This document shows, piece by piece, positions 1-7,169 of a DNA stretch of 32,855 nt (its first letter is position 1; each line of letters opens with the position of its first letter). The notes below the pieces were generated by a model. It ran no database searches. It worked only from the letters and a program-made list of their open reading frames with translations, and was not told where the DNA came from. The position numbers were made by a program, and so were the translations under genes. Location: positions 128,594-161,448 of the forward strand of contig JAIORK010000045.1 of assembly GCA_021108215.1 (NCBI GenBank), written 5' to 3'. The DNA is from a bacterium. Its GTDB lineage: Bacteria > Oederibacteriota > JAAXVQ01 > JAUVAV01.

Positions 1-227
1 TGAAAGCGCTTGCCCTCTTTATAATTTTCAAACCATAATTGCTCACCCTGAAGTTCCGCTTTACTCAAAAACCCGTCTTCATTCACATCTGTTGATTCAA
101 AACGTTCCATGGTGTAGAGCTTGTTATTGTAAATTTTTTCCGCTTCATTTACCGTAGCAGCTCCCGCCAGAACAACTTGCTGGCTGACGAACAAAGCTAC
201 CAGACCAACTCCAAGTAATTTTTTCAT
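1..227 (-). CDS. Secreted EF-hand protein (3' end outside window)
   Basis: Only the first 75 codons are visible; the C-terminus runs off the left edge. The product begins MKKLLGVGLVALFVSQQVVL, a signal peptide ending near a 'LAGAA' cleavage-like site. Residues 46-57 read DVNEDGFLSKAE, a textbook EF-hand loop with acidic or Asn ligands at 1, 3 and 5, Gly at 6 and Glu at 12, so calcium binding outside the cytoplasm is likely. A strong ribosome site (GAGAGGTGG) lies just before the ATG at 227. The gene is last of the visible ECF sigma operon, 69 nt after the outer-membrane protein gene. Seen: signal peptide and EF loop. Inferred: a periplasmic or surface calcium-binding role. A second EF-hand is common in such small proteins but would lie outside the window. 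Confidence 0.75.
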   Translation of the reverse strand, partial: MKKLLGVGLVALFVSQQVVLAGAATVNEAEKIYNNKLYTMERFESTDVNEDGFLSKAELQGEQLWFENYKEGKRF

Positions 228-296
228 TTCATCCACCTCTCTTTAGTTTGTTTTTAGCATGCTTATAACCAGTAACACCACTTTCTTAAAAAAGTT

Positions 297-1097
297 TCAA
301 AAATTATACCGGATTTCCATTCCCACCAGCATATCCCAATCTGAGGTTAGTTGCGAATTCACTGACAGGTCCCACTTTTCAAACAAATTTTTCATCCACA
401 TGAATTGACAGGTACTCATGAATCCTTGGCTATAGGTCTTCACACTTTCATATCGCAACTGATAAAATCCCCAATGCTTCCCGTCAAAACCCACCGACAT
501 ACCCACTTGATAGACAATAAAATCACTATACAAAGAATTCATAAATTCACGATCTTCTAATAAAAACCCATATTGCTCAATAATATCTTGACTCAATTCC
601 AAACTGTATCGATAGTAGCGACCATCAATCGTGAACACCCAGTCGCTGCCCGCTTCCGCTGTCAGGTTTAGCATGGGCTCCCATTGCTTAATATCCGTAC
701 CTTCCGCTTGAAAGGCTTTTTTTATAAGAGTTCTGCTCAGACCACCGCTTATTCCGAATGCGCCGTCATCCCATAATAATAATTGTTGATGCCCCATCCC
801 AATAGCCAGAGATGATTCATTTTCCAATATAAAATAATCAATCCAGCCCTGCCAACCAACCCAGTGATGAAAATTCAGAACAAATTGCCCGCCCTTGGGC
901 TTGAAATTTGTCCCGCTATAGTAAGCGCCTTCCAAAGACCAGTGTTCCGTAATATCCCAACCCAGTGAGGTTTTAAGCATAAAATCGCTGCCTTTTGTCC
1001 ATTGGATGTTTTCCGAAAAATAATGCGCTCTGACAGGATGCACGAACAAAAACAGAAGCACCCCAGCCGTCATCCATCCCCACCCACGCCGGTTCAC
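297..1097 (-). CDS. Putative outer-membrane beta-barrel protein
   Basis: The 266-residue product has a signal peptide (hydrophobic GVLLFLFVHPVRA, residues 12-24) and then alternating polar/aromatic stretches rich in Trp and Tyr. It ends in MEIRYNF; a C-terminal Phe with alternating hydrophobic residues is the usual signature of outer-membrane barrels. I do not recognise a named family. The start is GTG, overlapping the stop of the DUF3106 gene as GTGA, so translation is probably coupled; no strong ribosome site precedes it. As fifth gene of the sigma/anti-sigma operon it may be part of an envelope-stress or cation response. Seen: signal peptide, aromatic pattern, terminal Phe. Inferred: barrel fold and location. 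Confidence 0.65.
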   Translation of the reverse strand: MNRRGWGWMTAGVLLFLFVHPVRAHYFSENIQWTKGSDFMLKTSLGWDITEHWSLEGAYYSGTNFKPKGGQFVLNFHHWVGWQGWIDYFILENESSLAIGMGHQQLLLWDDGAFGISGGLSRTLIKKAFQAEGTDIKQWEPMLNLTAEAGSDWVFTIDGRYYRYSLELSQDIIEQYGFLLEDREFMNSLYSDFIVYQVGMSVGFDGKHWGFYQLRYESVKTYSQGFMSTCQFMWMKNLFEKWDLSVNSQLTSDWDMLVGMEIRYNF

Positions 1098-1606
1098 CGT
1101 TTGAGCCTCTGCTTAAGTTTTCTTCGCTGCGCCGGTGATAAACGACGCCATTTTTTTAATTGACGAAGCTTTTTCTTACGCTCTTGCGGAGAAAGGTTTT
1201 GAAATCGTTTGAAATTTTTCCGAATCATCTGTTTTTTATTTTCCGGGAGCTTTTTCCAGACTTCCCATTTACGCTTCAGCTGTTTTCTTTCGTCCACGCT
1301 GTGTTTTTGATATTTTTTAAATGCCCGGCGTAATTGTTTTTTTTCTTCCGCCGGCAATCGGTTAAACCAGTTTAATTTCCGCTTCAACTGTTTACGCTTT
1401 TGAGGCGGCATTTTTTTCCAGGCCCGGAAGCGCTCTCTTAACTGCTGTTTTTGTCCAGGCGTCAGTGACTCCCACTTCGCCAAATTAGTATCTACGACTT
1501 TCTCTCCCTTGACCTCCGGCTGGGTGCCGGCCAAACCGTAACCTGGCACCAGAAATGCCAGTATCAAAATAACAGCGAACAGTATTTTAATGTCCGGACG
1601 CATCAT
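1094..1606 (-). CDS. DUF3106-type basic helical-repeat periplasmic protein
   Basis: The 170-residue product starts with a signal peptide (MMRPDIKILFAVILILAF...). About 125 residues of extremely Lys/Arg-rich repeats follow, each on the pattern (L)-x-P-x-x-[KR]-x-x-L-[KR]-x-x-[FLW]-x-x-[WFY]. Seven units occur and the middle ones are exactly 18 residues long, which is five alpha-helical turns. This is the style of DUF3106 proteins, often found next to ECF sigma genes. A longer reading frame exists to 1666, but the ribosome site AGAGGAGGGT at 1611-1620 points to the ATG at 1606 (or the adjacent ATG at 1603). That start overlaps the end of the acidic-protein gene by 20 nt. Function is unknown; the protein may bind an anionic partner such as the acidic protein encoded just upstream. 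Confidence 0.75.
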   Translation of the reverse strand: MMRPDIKILFAVILILAFLVPGYGLAGTQPEVKGEKVVDTNLAKWESLTPGQKQQLRERFRAWKKMPPQKRKQLKRKLNWFNRLPAEEKKQLRRAFKKYQKHSVDERKQLKRKWEVWKKLPENKKQMIRKNFKRFQNLSPQERKKKLRQLKKWRRLSPAQRRKLKQRLKR

Positions 1607-1904
1607 GCTCACCCTCCTCTTCGGCGGCATCGGCCGCCCCTTCTTCGCCATCCTCATCAGCATCATTTAATTCGTCGGTATTTTCCAGTAACACAATTTC
1701 CTGGTAAAACGCCAACTCGGTATTCATTGCCTGCTCGTCTTCGCTGGCAATTGATTCCAACAATTCCAATAATTGATAAAATTCAAGATCAGCAATAAGT
1801 TCTTGATCATCATGGTTAGGCGCGGAAAATGCGTTTACACTCACCGCGCCTTGCACTTGCAGTAAAAACGTCATTACCATCACCAGCCATGACAGTTTCT
1901 TCAT
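1587..1904 (-). CDS. Small secreted acidic protein of the ECF operon
   Basis: This 105-residue protein begins MKKLSWLVMVMTFLLQVQGA, a signal peptide. The mature part is strongly acidic, with two similar segments (DLEFYQLLELLESI and ELAFYQEIVLLENT) and an Asp/Glu/Ala-rich tail ending in HDASGH. The start at 1904 is chosen because it lies one base after the anti-sigma stop (TGATATG) and begins a signal peptide; longer in-frame starts would run back through the anti-sigma gene. The repeated 'LEFYQLLELLE' phrase resembles the periplasmic tail of the anti-sigma factor (LEKLELVENLELFEHW). It may therefore compete for, or be sensed by, the same partner; this is inference. I do not recognise a named family. 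Confidence 0.65.
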   Translation of the reverse strand: MKKLSWLVMVMTFLLQVQGAVSVNAFSAPNHDDQELIADLEFYQLLELLESIASEDEQAMNTELAFYQEIVLLENTDELNDADEDGEEGAADAAEEEGEHDASGH

Positions 1905-1905
1905 A

Positions 1906-2382
1906 TCAGCCTTCCTCTGAACCCTGCATTTGCTCAATATCATCCCAGTGCTCAAATAATTCCAGATTTTCAACCAGTTCAAGTTTCTCCAAAAAACCGG
2001 CTTCTTCAACCACCGCCAAATCATATAATGCCGCTCCACTACCGGGTATTTGTGATGTTTGAAAAGCAACGAACCCCGCCACCAGCAGCATGGCAGCAGC
2101 ACCTATAACAGCCAATGGCTGCCAATTCAACCTCCACCGCATTTGCGACCACCAAGACACAGTTTCCGCCTCAATCCGGGCTTTCAACCGGGCTTCAAAT
2201 CCCAAACCCGGTTCCGGTGCCTGCCAATTATCAAACAAACCATTCATTTTGGTGGTCTGTCCAACTTCATTCCTGCAATGAGGACACTGGGTCAAATGAT
2301 AAGCAAATTCAAACATCGATTTTTCCGGCAGCTGATTTTGCAGATATTCTTTTATATTTTCCCGGCATAATCTGCAATCCAT
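1906..2382 (-). CDS. Anti-sigma factor, zinc-binding, single-pass membrane
   Basis: The 158-residue product has an N-terminal cytoplasmic domain with MDCRLCRENI and HLTQCPHC, matching the H-x3-C-x2-C core of zinc-associated anti-sigma domains. A transmembrane helix follows at about residues 91-107 (PLAVIGAAAMLLVAGFVAF region). The C-terminal segment, predicted periplasmic, is leucine/glutamate-rich. The gene starts 4 nt after the ECF sigma stop, so the pair is cotranscribed. It should hold the sigma factor inactive at the membrane until an envelope signal arrives, as known for ZAS-family anti-sigmas. The signal is not visible in the sequence, but the secreted downstream gene products are candidates. 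Confidence 0.85.
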   Translation of the reverse strand: MDCRLCRENIKEYLQNQLPEKSMFEFAYHLTQCPHCRNEVGQTTKMNGLFDNWQAPEPGLGFEARLKARIEAETVSWWSQMRWRLNWQPLAVIGAAAMLLVAGFVAFQTSQIPGSGAALYDLAVVEEAGFLEKLELVENLELFEHWDDIEQMQGSEEG

Positions 2383-2386
2383 GTCA

Positions 2387-2992
2387 TCACCACGCTTTCT
2401 CCCAATCCAGATAACCCTTTAATTTTATCCGGCATTTTGCTTTTGCACGAAACAACAGCGACTTGACTGCGGGCACACTTTTATTCACAATTTCGGCAAT
2501 CTCCGCCATGGATTTGTCCTCCCAATGATCTAAAATGAGAGCCATCCGTTCATCCGCACTCAACTCGCCAATCACTTTTCTGACCATCTGATTGGCCTCG
2601 TCTTGCTCAACGCGATCACTTGCCAACACCGCTTTTTGATCCGGCAAATGGTTGCTAAGCGAATCACCCGCTTCATTCAAGGATTTATCCATACTCGTTG
2701 TTGCGTGACGTTTGCGATATCGAATCATATTCAAGCAAACATGATTCAATATGGTAAATAACCAGGAGGAAAACTTATTTCCCGGTTTATAGCGCATTTT
2801 CGCTTTATACATCTTTACAAATGTCTCTTGCGCAGCATCTTCCGCATCTTCCTTATTCTGCAAAAAGCGATAAGCAATAGCCATCACTGATCGTCTATAC
2901 GCCTGAACCAATTTATCAAAAGCCTGCAGGTCACCCGCCTGAAAAGCCAGCATCCATTGTACATGCTCATCTTTTTGTGTCATTTTCTCCAT
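2387..2992 (-). CDS. RNA polymerase sigma factor, ECF subfamily
   Basis: The 201-residue product has sigma region 2 (AFDKLVQAYRRSVMAIAYRFLQNKEDAEDAAQETFVKMY region, residues 24-63) with the DAEDAAQETF core-binding motif, and region 4 (residues 143-186, ending in an HTH around MAEIAEIVNKSVPAVKSLLFRAK). No region 1 or 3 is present, as expected for ECF (RpoE-like) factors. The start at 2992 is preceded by a weak GGGG site; an internal ATG at 2983 is possible. The gene heads an operon with its anti-sigma factor and at least four envelope genes, which are its likely targets together with itself. Confidence 0.93.
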   Translation of the reverse strand: MEKMTQKDEHVQWMLAFQAGDLQAFDKLVQAYRRSVMAIAYRFLQNKEDAEDAAQETFVKMYKAKMRYKPGNKFSSWLFTILNHVCLNMIRYRKRHATTSMDKSLNEAGDSLSNHLPDQKAVLASDRVEQDEANQMVRKVIGELSADERMALILDHWEDKSMAEIAEIVNKSVPAVKSLLFRAKAKCRIKLKGYLDWEKAW

Positions 2993-3029
2993 AATAAATA
3001 ACCCCGGTAGTGCATAAAAGTTTCACGTT

Positions 3030-3059
3030 TTTTTAGTCATTTTCGTTCACGCTTGTCAA
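3030..3059 (-). promoter_or_regulatory. Possible promoter of the ECF sigma operon
   Basis: On the minus strand TTGACA (3054-3059) is followed after 18 nt by TAAAAA (3030-3035), about 38 nt before the sigma start. The -35 is perfect for a housekeeping promoter and the -10 matches 4 of 6. An overlapping TGAAC...CGTGA pair could instead be an ECF-type promoter read by the encoded sigma itself; I cannot separate the two by eye. Confidence 0.3.
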
Positions 3060-3088
3060 AATCAGTAAAGTAAGTACGCTGTAAAATC

Positions 3089-3224
3089 ACGCGATGTGCT
3101 TATTTTTTTAAGGAAATTTGATACTGTGTCCAAATGCCAGAGCCGGTCATGCCGATAAAGTCTTTGCATACGCTCATGAATACTTGGGGTGCGTTATTTC
3201 ATTAAAAAAATAAGCACATCGCGT
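3089..3224. repeat. 136-bp inverted-repeat element (MITE- or REP-like)
   Basis: Arms 3089-3111 (begins ACGCGATGTGCTTA, then a T run) and 3202-3224 are perfect 23-bp inverted repeats around a 90-nt centre, and similarity continues imperfectly a few bases on each side. The centre has no convincing reading frame. It fills most of the 271-nt gap between EndoQ and the sigma gene. It may be a miniature mobile element or a REP-type palindromic unit; no transposase gene is in the window. Confidence 0.65.
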
Positions 3225-3263
3225 AATTCAACAATAGGGGGCGAGTTATGCAACAAGAACTCA

Positions 3264-4589
3264 TCATTTCCCGCTGAAATGGATCAAAGGCAATTGCAGA
3301 TCGTCCGTTTTGGATTCCGGAGACTCTTCGAACAGTTTAATACGCCCATATTCACCATCATATCCGGCAATAGCCCGGACCTCGCCTCGCCGCATTCGCA
3401 TAATAGCCTCACAAACACGTGCGTCCGAAAGGTCACGCAATTGGTCTTCGGGCATAAACATTAAAACATAAAGTTCATTACTGCCGCCTGCCACCATCCG
3501 GTCCCATACCGCCTGAACACCTTTGGTCGCCCGGCCCTTGCCTTTGGCTTCGCCGATAATTTCATCCAGCGGAACCAAATGCACACTGGGAACGGCATTG
3601 GGACGTACATATCCTTCCGCCCGGTCCGCCAGCATCTCCACCCGTGACGCGACGCCATGCGTGAGTGGTTTGCGGCAAATAGGACATATCCCGTTGAGTT
3701 CTACATAGTCCTCCGGGGATACCGATTGTTTGCATTTACTGTGTCCGGGCCAATGATACTTTCCTTCTTCCGGAAAAAATTCCACTGTAAATTTAAATCG
3801 CTGATGATCATTTTTCAACAGTGTTTCCCGCAAGCCTGTCCAGGTCAACGGTCCGGAAAAGGCATTGCACTCCCTGCCAATCCGCGCGGGTGAATGTGCA
3901 TCCGAATTGGAAATGATGGCAAAACGGTCCAGTTGAGAAAGACGCCAATTCATTTCCGGGTCGGATGAAAGCCCGGTCTCAATCGCAGCAATAAAATCCA
4001 GTTCTTCCTCGAAACAAGCTTCCAGGGTATCAAATCCCGATTTTTCACCCAAGACGGAAAACCAGGGTGTCCAGATGTGGGCCGGAACCATCAGGGTATC
4101 GGGATCAATCTCCCGGACAATCTTGCAGAGATTTTTAGCGCTAAAACCGAATATGGGTCTGCCATCGGAAGCAACATTGCCGCGACTTGCCAAAGCACGA
4201 TTAATTTCGGCAACGGATTCAAATGTTCGGGCGATCATCACCATATGAACGCGACGGCCTTTCCCGTCCTGTTTATACATGTGCGATGTCTCGGCTGTCG
4301 GCACAAATAAAACGCTGTCATCCTGACCCTTGACGCGGTAAAAACCGCTGGGGTCCGGTTCCAGACTTTTTTTCAATTCATTGAAATATTCGGGATGCGT
4401 AAAATCTCCCGTACCGAGCAGCTGAATCCCTTTTCGCCGTCCCCAGTAATGGAGTGTTGATACTTCCATCTGTTTGGATGTGGCTCGGGAATATTTTGAA
4501 TGAATATGCAAATCGGCAAAACTCAAATCCCGGGGACTTATTTGCAGATCCGCCACACATCCGGGACGACTTTTTTTTATGTCCGCCAT
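3264..4589 (-). CDS. Endonuclease Q-like PHP-domain nuclease
   Basis: The 441-residue product has an N-terminal PHP domain: FADLHIHSKYSRATSKQM (metal ligands H28 and H30), GTGDFTHPEYF, and SNSDAHSPARIGREC. A zinc-finger-like segment with CPICRKPLTHGVASRV and ADRAEGY follows. This arrangement is that of EndoQ (family TIGR00375). EndoQ was described in Thermococcales and some bacteria such as Bacillus pumilus, and nicks DNA 5' to deaminated bases (uracil, hypoxanthine, xanthine) and abasic sites. Length matches the family (about 400-440). It is the last gene of the operon that starts with the O-antigen ligase, 28 nt after the preceding gene; the ribosome site is weak. Family assignment is firm; activity here is inferred. 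Confidence 0.88.
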   Translation of the reverse strand: MADIKKSRPGCVADLQISPRDLSFADLHIHSKYSRATSKQMEVSTLHYWGRRKGIQLLGTGDFTHPEYFNELKKSLEPDPSGFYRVKGQDDSVLFVPTAETSHMYKQDGKGRRVHMVMIARTFESVAEINRALASRGNVASDGRPIFGFSAKNLCKIVREIDPDTLMVPAHIWTPWFSVLGEKSGFDTLEACFEEELDFIAAIETGLSSDPEMNWRLSQLDRFAIISNSDAHSPARIGRECNAFSGPLTWTGLRETLLKNDHQRFKFTVEFFPEEGKYHWPGHSKCKQSVSPEDYVELNGICPICRKPLTHGVASRVEMLADRAEGYVRPNAVPSVHLVPLDEIIGEAKGKGRATKGVQAVWDRMVAGGSNELYVLMFMPEDQLRDLSDARVCEAIMRMRRGEVRAIAGYDGEYGRIKLFEESPESKTDDLQLPLIHFSGK

Positions 4590-4617
4590 TTTTCCGCCTT
4601 GATTGGTTTGATAAAAA

Positions 4618-5175
4618 TTATTCCCAGGAACTTACTATCTCACAGTGAGGGTCGCCTTTTTTCCGGTGCTTAACAATATCGGACTTTACATTTTTTCCAC
4701 CGGAAAGCTCCAGGGTGCGTTTGACCCATCCCAGCACGGAGAGATTATGTTCATCCGCGTACATTTCGACATCCAGCAGGATCATCCGAACCTGCTTAGT
4801 CCCTTCTTTTTCCGCGGTAAGGGTGCCGTTTTCAAAGTACTGATTCCACACTTTGGTGGCACGCATAATAATAAAATCAGGCGAGCCTACTTTATAAAAA
4901 AATTTATATACGCCTTTTAACGAGTGTTCGGCGGAGTATTTCCCAAATTGTGGAATCATGGTAAAATCTCCACTGCCAAAAACTTTGTCCATGGCCCGGT
5001 TGATCTCAATATAATATTCAAACGGATACCACATCCCAACGTAAATGTTTTTCCGGATATCCGCCTGAAACACCGGACTCAGCTGAGTCAGTATCCGCTC
5101 TTTTTGTTCCGGGGTGCCTTGCTCATCAATATACTTAAGCCGCGGGATTAATGCGGTTCCTTTAACACGGGCCAC
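4618..5175 (-). CDS. DUF2378/TIGR02265-like protein of unknown function
   Basis: The 185-residue soluble protein starts VARVKGTALIPRLKYIDEQG and ends with CEIVSSWE. The layout (leading [RV]-x-G, central NRAMDKVFGSGDF, late 'Y.DEHN...GW', closing Cys-x(5)-Trp) resembles the DUF2378 (TIGR02265) proteins of Myxococcota and related V4R-like small-molecule domains; I am only moderately sure. The start is taken as the GTG at 5175 because GGAGGAGG sits 5-6 nt before it. The upstream ATG at 5190 overlaps that ribosome site (ATGGAGGAGG) and would have none of its own. Cotranscribed with the membrane protein before it and EndoQ after it. Confidence 0.6.
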   Translation of the reverse strand: MARVKGTALIPRLKYIDEQGTPEQKERILTQLSPVFQADIRKNIYVGMWYPFEYYIEINRAMDKVFGSGDFTMIPQFGKYSAEHSLKGVYKFFYKVGSPDFIIMRATKVWNQYFENGTLTAEKEGTKQVRMILLDVEMYADEHNLSVLGWVKRTLELSGGKNVKSDIVKHRKKGDPHCEIVSSWE

Positions 5176-5230
5176 GGGTTCCTCCTCCATACCGGTTTGT
5201 TTAAAAAACTCGGATTATTATAGCAAAAAT

Positions 5231-5659
5231 TCATTTTCTAACTATCTCTTTTTCCTGATGATTGTAAATCTCTTTAAACCAGATGGTAACCGCCTTTCCA
5301 ATCCAAAAAAAACCCACCCCCGCATAGGCAAAAAGAACGATCCCACTCGAAATACGGGAAATCTGTAAAGCCGCCGGATTTGATACTTCGCGAAAGAAAA
5401 AATCCTTTACCACCGGCATCAGCCACCAAGACCAGATCAGCAACCACGTCCAACCGCCGCCGAGAAAAAGATAAAACCGGCGCAGCGTTTTTTCCGGATT
5501 GGCCGGCATTTGATTGGTTCCCAACAGGACCAGCATGGCCTGCTCATGTTCCCGGAGCCATTTGGGAAAACCGGAACGTAAAGCCGCCCAAGCCATCACA
5601 GCTAAAAAAACCCATAAAAGAATGCTGGCACTATAATAAAGTATTTTTCCTAACTCCAT
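5231..5659 (-). CDS. Small three-helix membrane protein, unknown function
   Basis: The 142-residue product has three hydrophobic segments: about residues 8-27 (YSASILLWVFLAVMAWAAL), 65-83 (LFLGGGWTWLLIWSWWLMP) and 106-125 (SGIVLFAYAGVGFFWIGKAV). Linkers between them are charged and the tail is basic (EIYNHQEKEIVRK). I recognise no family. A good ribosome site (GAGGGAAGCC) precedes the ATG. It lies 12 nt after the radical SAM gene and 55 nt before the DUF2378-like gene, so it is part of the same operon. Confidence 0.7.
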   Translation of the reverse strand: MELGKILYYSASILLWVFLAVMAWAALRSGFPKWLREHEQAMLVLLGTNQMPANPEKTLRRFYLFLGGGWTWLLIWSWWLMPVVKDFFFREVSNPAALQISRISSGIVLFAYAGVGFFWIGKAVTIWFKEIYNHQEKEIVRK

Positions 5660-5671
5660 GGCTTCCCTCTT

Positions 5672-6649
5672 TCAAAAAATCCCCGGCACAACACGCTGAC
5701 ACTGCGTACACCGGCCGGCATGCACCGAGCTCTTTTCCACCTGATATCCCTGACGGGAAATCAGTATTTCCCCGCAATCCGGGCAATAGGTGGAATCATC
5801 GGTTGCACTCAGATTGCCCAAATAAACCCACTTAAGTTTTTCACGCGCAATCTCCCTGGCTGCCAACAGTTTTTCCGGATCGGTCGGCGATTCCTCTGAG
5901 CGATACTGCGGAAAATACCGGGTTAAATGAAGCGGCAACTCGGGGGATACATCCGCAATCCATGCCACCAATTCACGCACCTGATCCATGGCGTCATTCT
6001 CGCCGGTCACCATCAAATGGGTCAGTTCAACATGACTTTTTTCAGCTGCGCGTCGGATGGTCGCCAAAACCGGCGCCAGCGTAGCGCAACACCTTCTTTT
6101 ATAAAAACCGTCCTGCATTGATTTGATATCGATATTCCATGCGTCTATCACTTCCAACAAATCATTGAGCGGGCCGGATGCAACATAACCGTTGGTAACC
6201 ACGACATTGATAAGCCCCTTTTCCCTGACAATGCGGGCACACGCCAGTATAAACTCCGAATTAATCAAAGGCTCATTATAGGTATACGCAACACCACAAG
6301 CACCCATTTGTATCGCTTGTTCGGCGACCTGAAGGGGCGCCATGGCGTTCATGGAAGGAACTTTTTGCGAGATCGGCCAGTTTTGACAAAAATCACATTT
6401 CAAATTACAGCCGGCTGATCCAATAGAATAAATTTTCTTACCCGGTTTAACATGAAAAAAAGGTTTTTTCTCAATCGGATCCATACTGGATGCGGAAATT
6501 TTCCCATACGCGATTGCCCAAAGAATGCCGTCTTGCACTTGGCGGATGCCGCAGCGCCCCACTTTCCCTTCCGGTATCACGCATTGATGGGGACACAAGC
6601 GACATTGAACGGCATTTCCCTGTTTTTCCCAATAGGCTGCCCGGTGCAT
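5672..6649 (-). CDS. amrS: AmmeMemoRadiSam-type radical SAM enzyme
   Basis: The 325-residue product opens with a Cys-rich segment (CRLCPHQCVIPEGKVGRCG). The radical SAM cluster motif C-x3-C-x2-C follows in GCNLKCDFCQNW, about residues 80-91, then the 'AYTYNEPLI' region and 'WNIDIKSM'. The C-terminus carries a second Cys set, CPDCGEIL and CTQCQ, likely a zinc site. This matches the radical SAM enzyme of the AmmeMemoRadiSam grouping, related to glycyl-radical-enzyme activases; its substrate is not established. The usual AMMECR1 and Memo partners are not fused to it and not adjacent. The start at 6649 has GGAGAGG upstream. Confidence 0.9.
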   Translation of the reverse strand: MHRAAYWEKQGNAVQCRLCPHQCVIPEGKVGRCGIRQVQDGILWAIAYGKISASSMDPIEKKPFFHVKPGKKIYSIGSAGCNLKCDFCQNWPISQKVPSMNAMAPLQVAEQAIQMGACGVAYTYNEPLINSEFILACARIVREKGLINVVVTNGYVASGPLNDLLEVIDAWNIDIKSMQDGFYKRRCCATLAPVLATIRRAAEKSHVELTHLMVTGENDAMDQVRELVAWIADVSPELPLHLTRYFPQYRSEESPTDPEKLLAAREIAREKLKWVYLGNLSATDDSTYCPDCGEILISRQGYQVEKSSVHAGRCTQCQRVVPGIF

Positions 6650-6704
6650 ACTACGGCCTCTCCATCACTGTCATCACCCGGAACATCTCCCGGTGTAAGG
6701 GTGC

Positions 6705-7169
6705 CTACTTGGGCGGTTCTTTTCCCAGCAGGGATTTTACCTCTTCCATAAAAGCATTGATATCTTTAAACTGCCGGTAGACCGAAGCAAAACGTACATA
6801 AGCAACGTCATCCAGTTCCGCTAATTTCCGCATCACCAGATCACCGACTTCGGTTGCCTGAATCTCCTTTTCCATCCGGTTCTGAACATTTTTTTCAATC
6901 TCATCCACTGCCTGCTCCAACATCTCCATGGAAACAGGCCGCTTTTCACATGCTTTTCGCATACCGGACACAATCTTAAAACGATCAAACGGTTCCCGCC
7001 GATTGTCCTTCTTGACAATCATGGGCAAAATATCCTCAACTTGCTCATACGTGGTAAAACGCTTTCCACACTGCAAACACTCCCGGCGCCGCCGAATCGC
7101 CAATCCATTCTTACTGGTGCGGGAATCCACAACTTTGTCCTCTTGAAAACTACAAAAGGGACATTTCAT
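6705..7169 (-). CDS. nrdR: Transcriptional repressor NrdR
   Basis: The 154-residue product matches NrdR end to end. It has an N-terminal zinc ribbon (MKCPFCSF...ECLQCGKRFTTYE, Cys pairs at 3/6 and 32/35). An ATP-cone follows from about residue 49 (MIVKKDNRREPFDRFKIV through VMRKLAELDDVAYVRFASVYRQF). NrdR binds NrdR boxes and represses ribonucleotide reductase genes according to dATP/ATP; no ribonucleotide reductase gene is in the window. The ATG overlaps the O-antigen ligase stop as ATGA, with a G-rich ribosome site inside the ligase gene. nrdR often lies next to glyA and dCMP deaminase genes, which here are on the far side of the restriction island. Confidence 0.96.
   Translation of the reverse strand: MKCPFCSFQEDKVVDSRTSKNGLAIRRRRECLQCGKRFTTYEQVEDILPMIVKKDNRREPFDRFKIVSGMRKACEKRPVSMEMLEQAVDEIEKNVQNRMEKEIQATEVGDLVMRKLAELDDVAYVRFASVYRQFKDINAFMEEVKSLLGKEPPK

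Noticed and set aside
1829-2414. Several plus-strand open frames opposite the anti-sigma gene
   Set aside because: They are antisense shadows of well-supported minus-strand genes with no ribosome sites.
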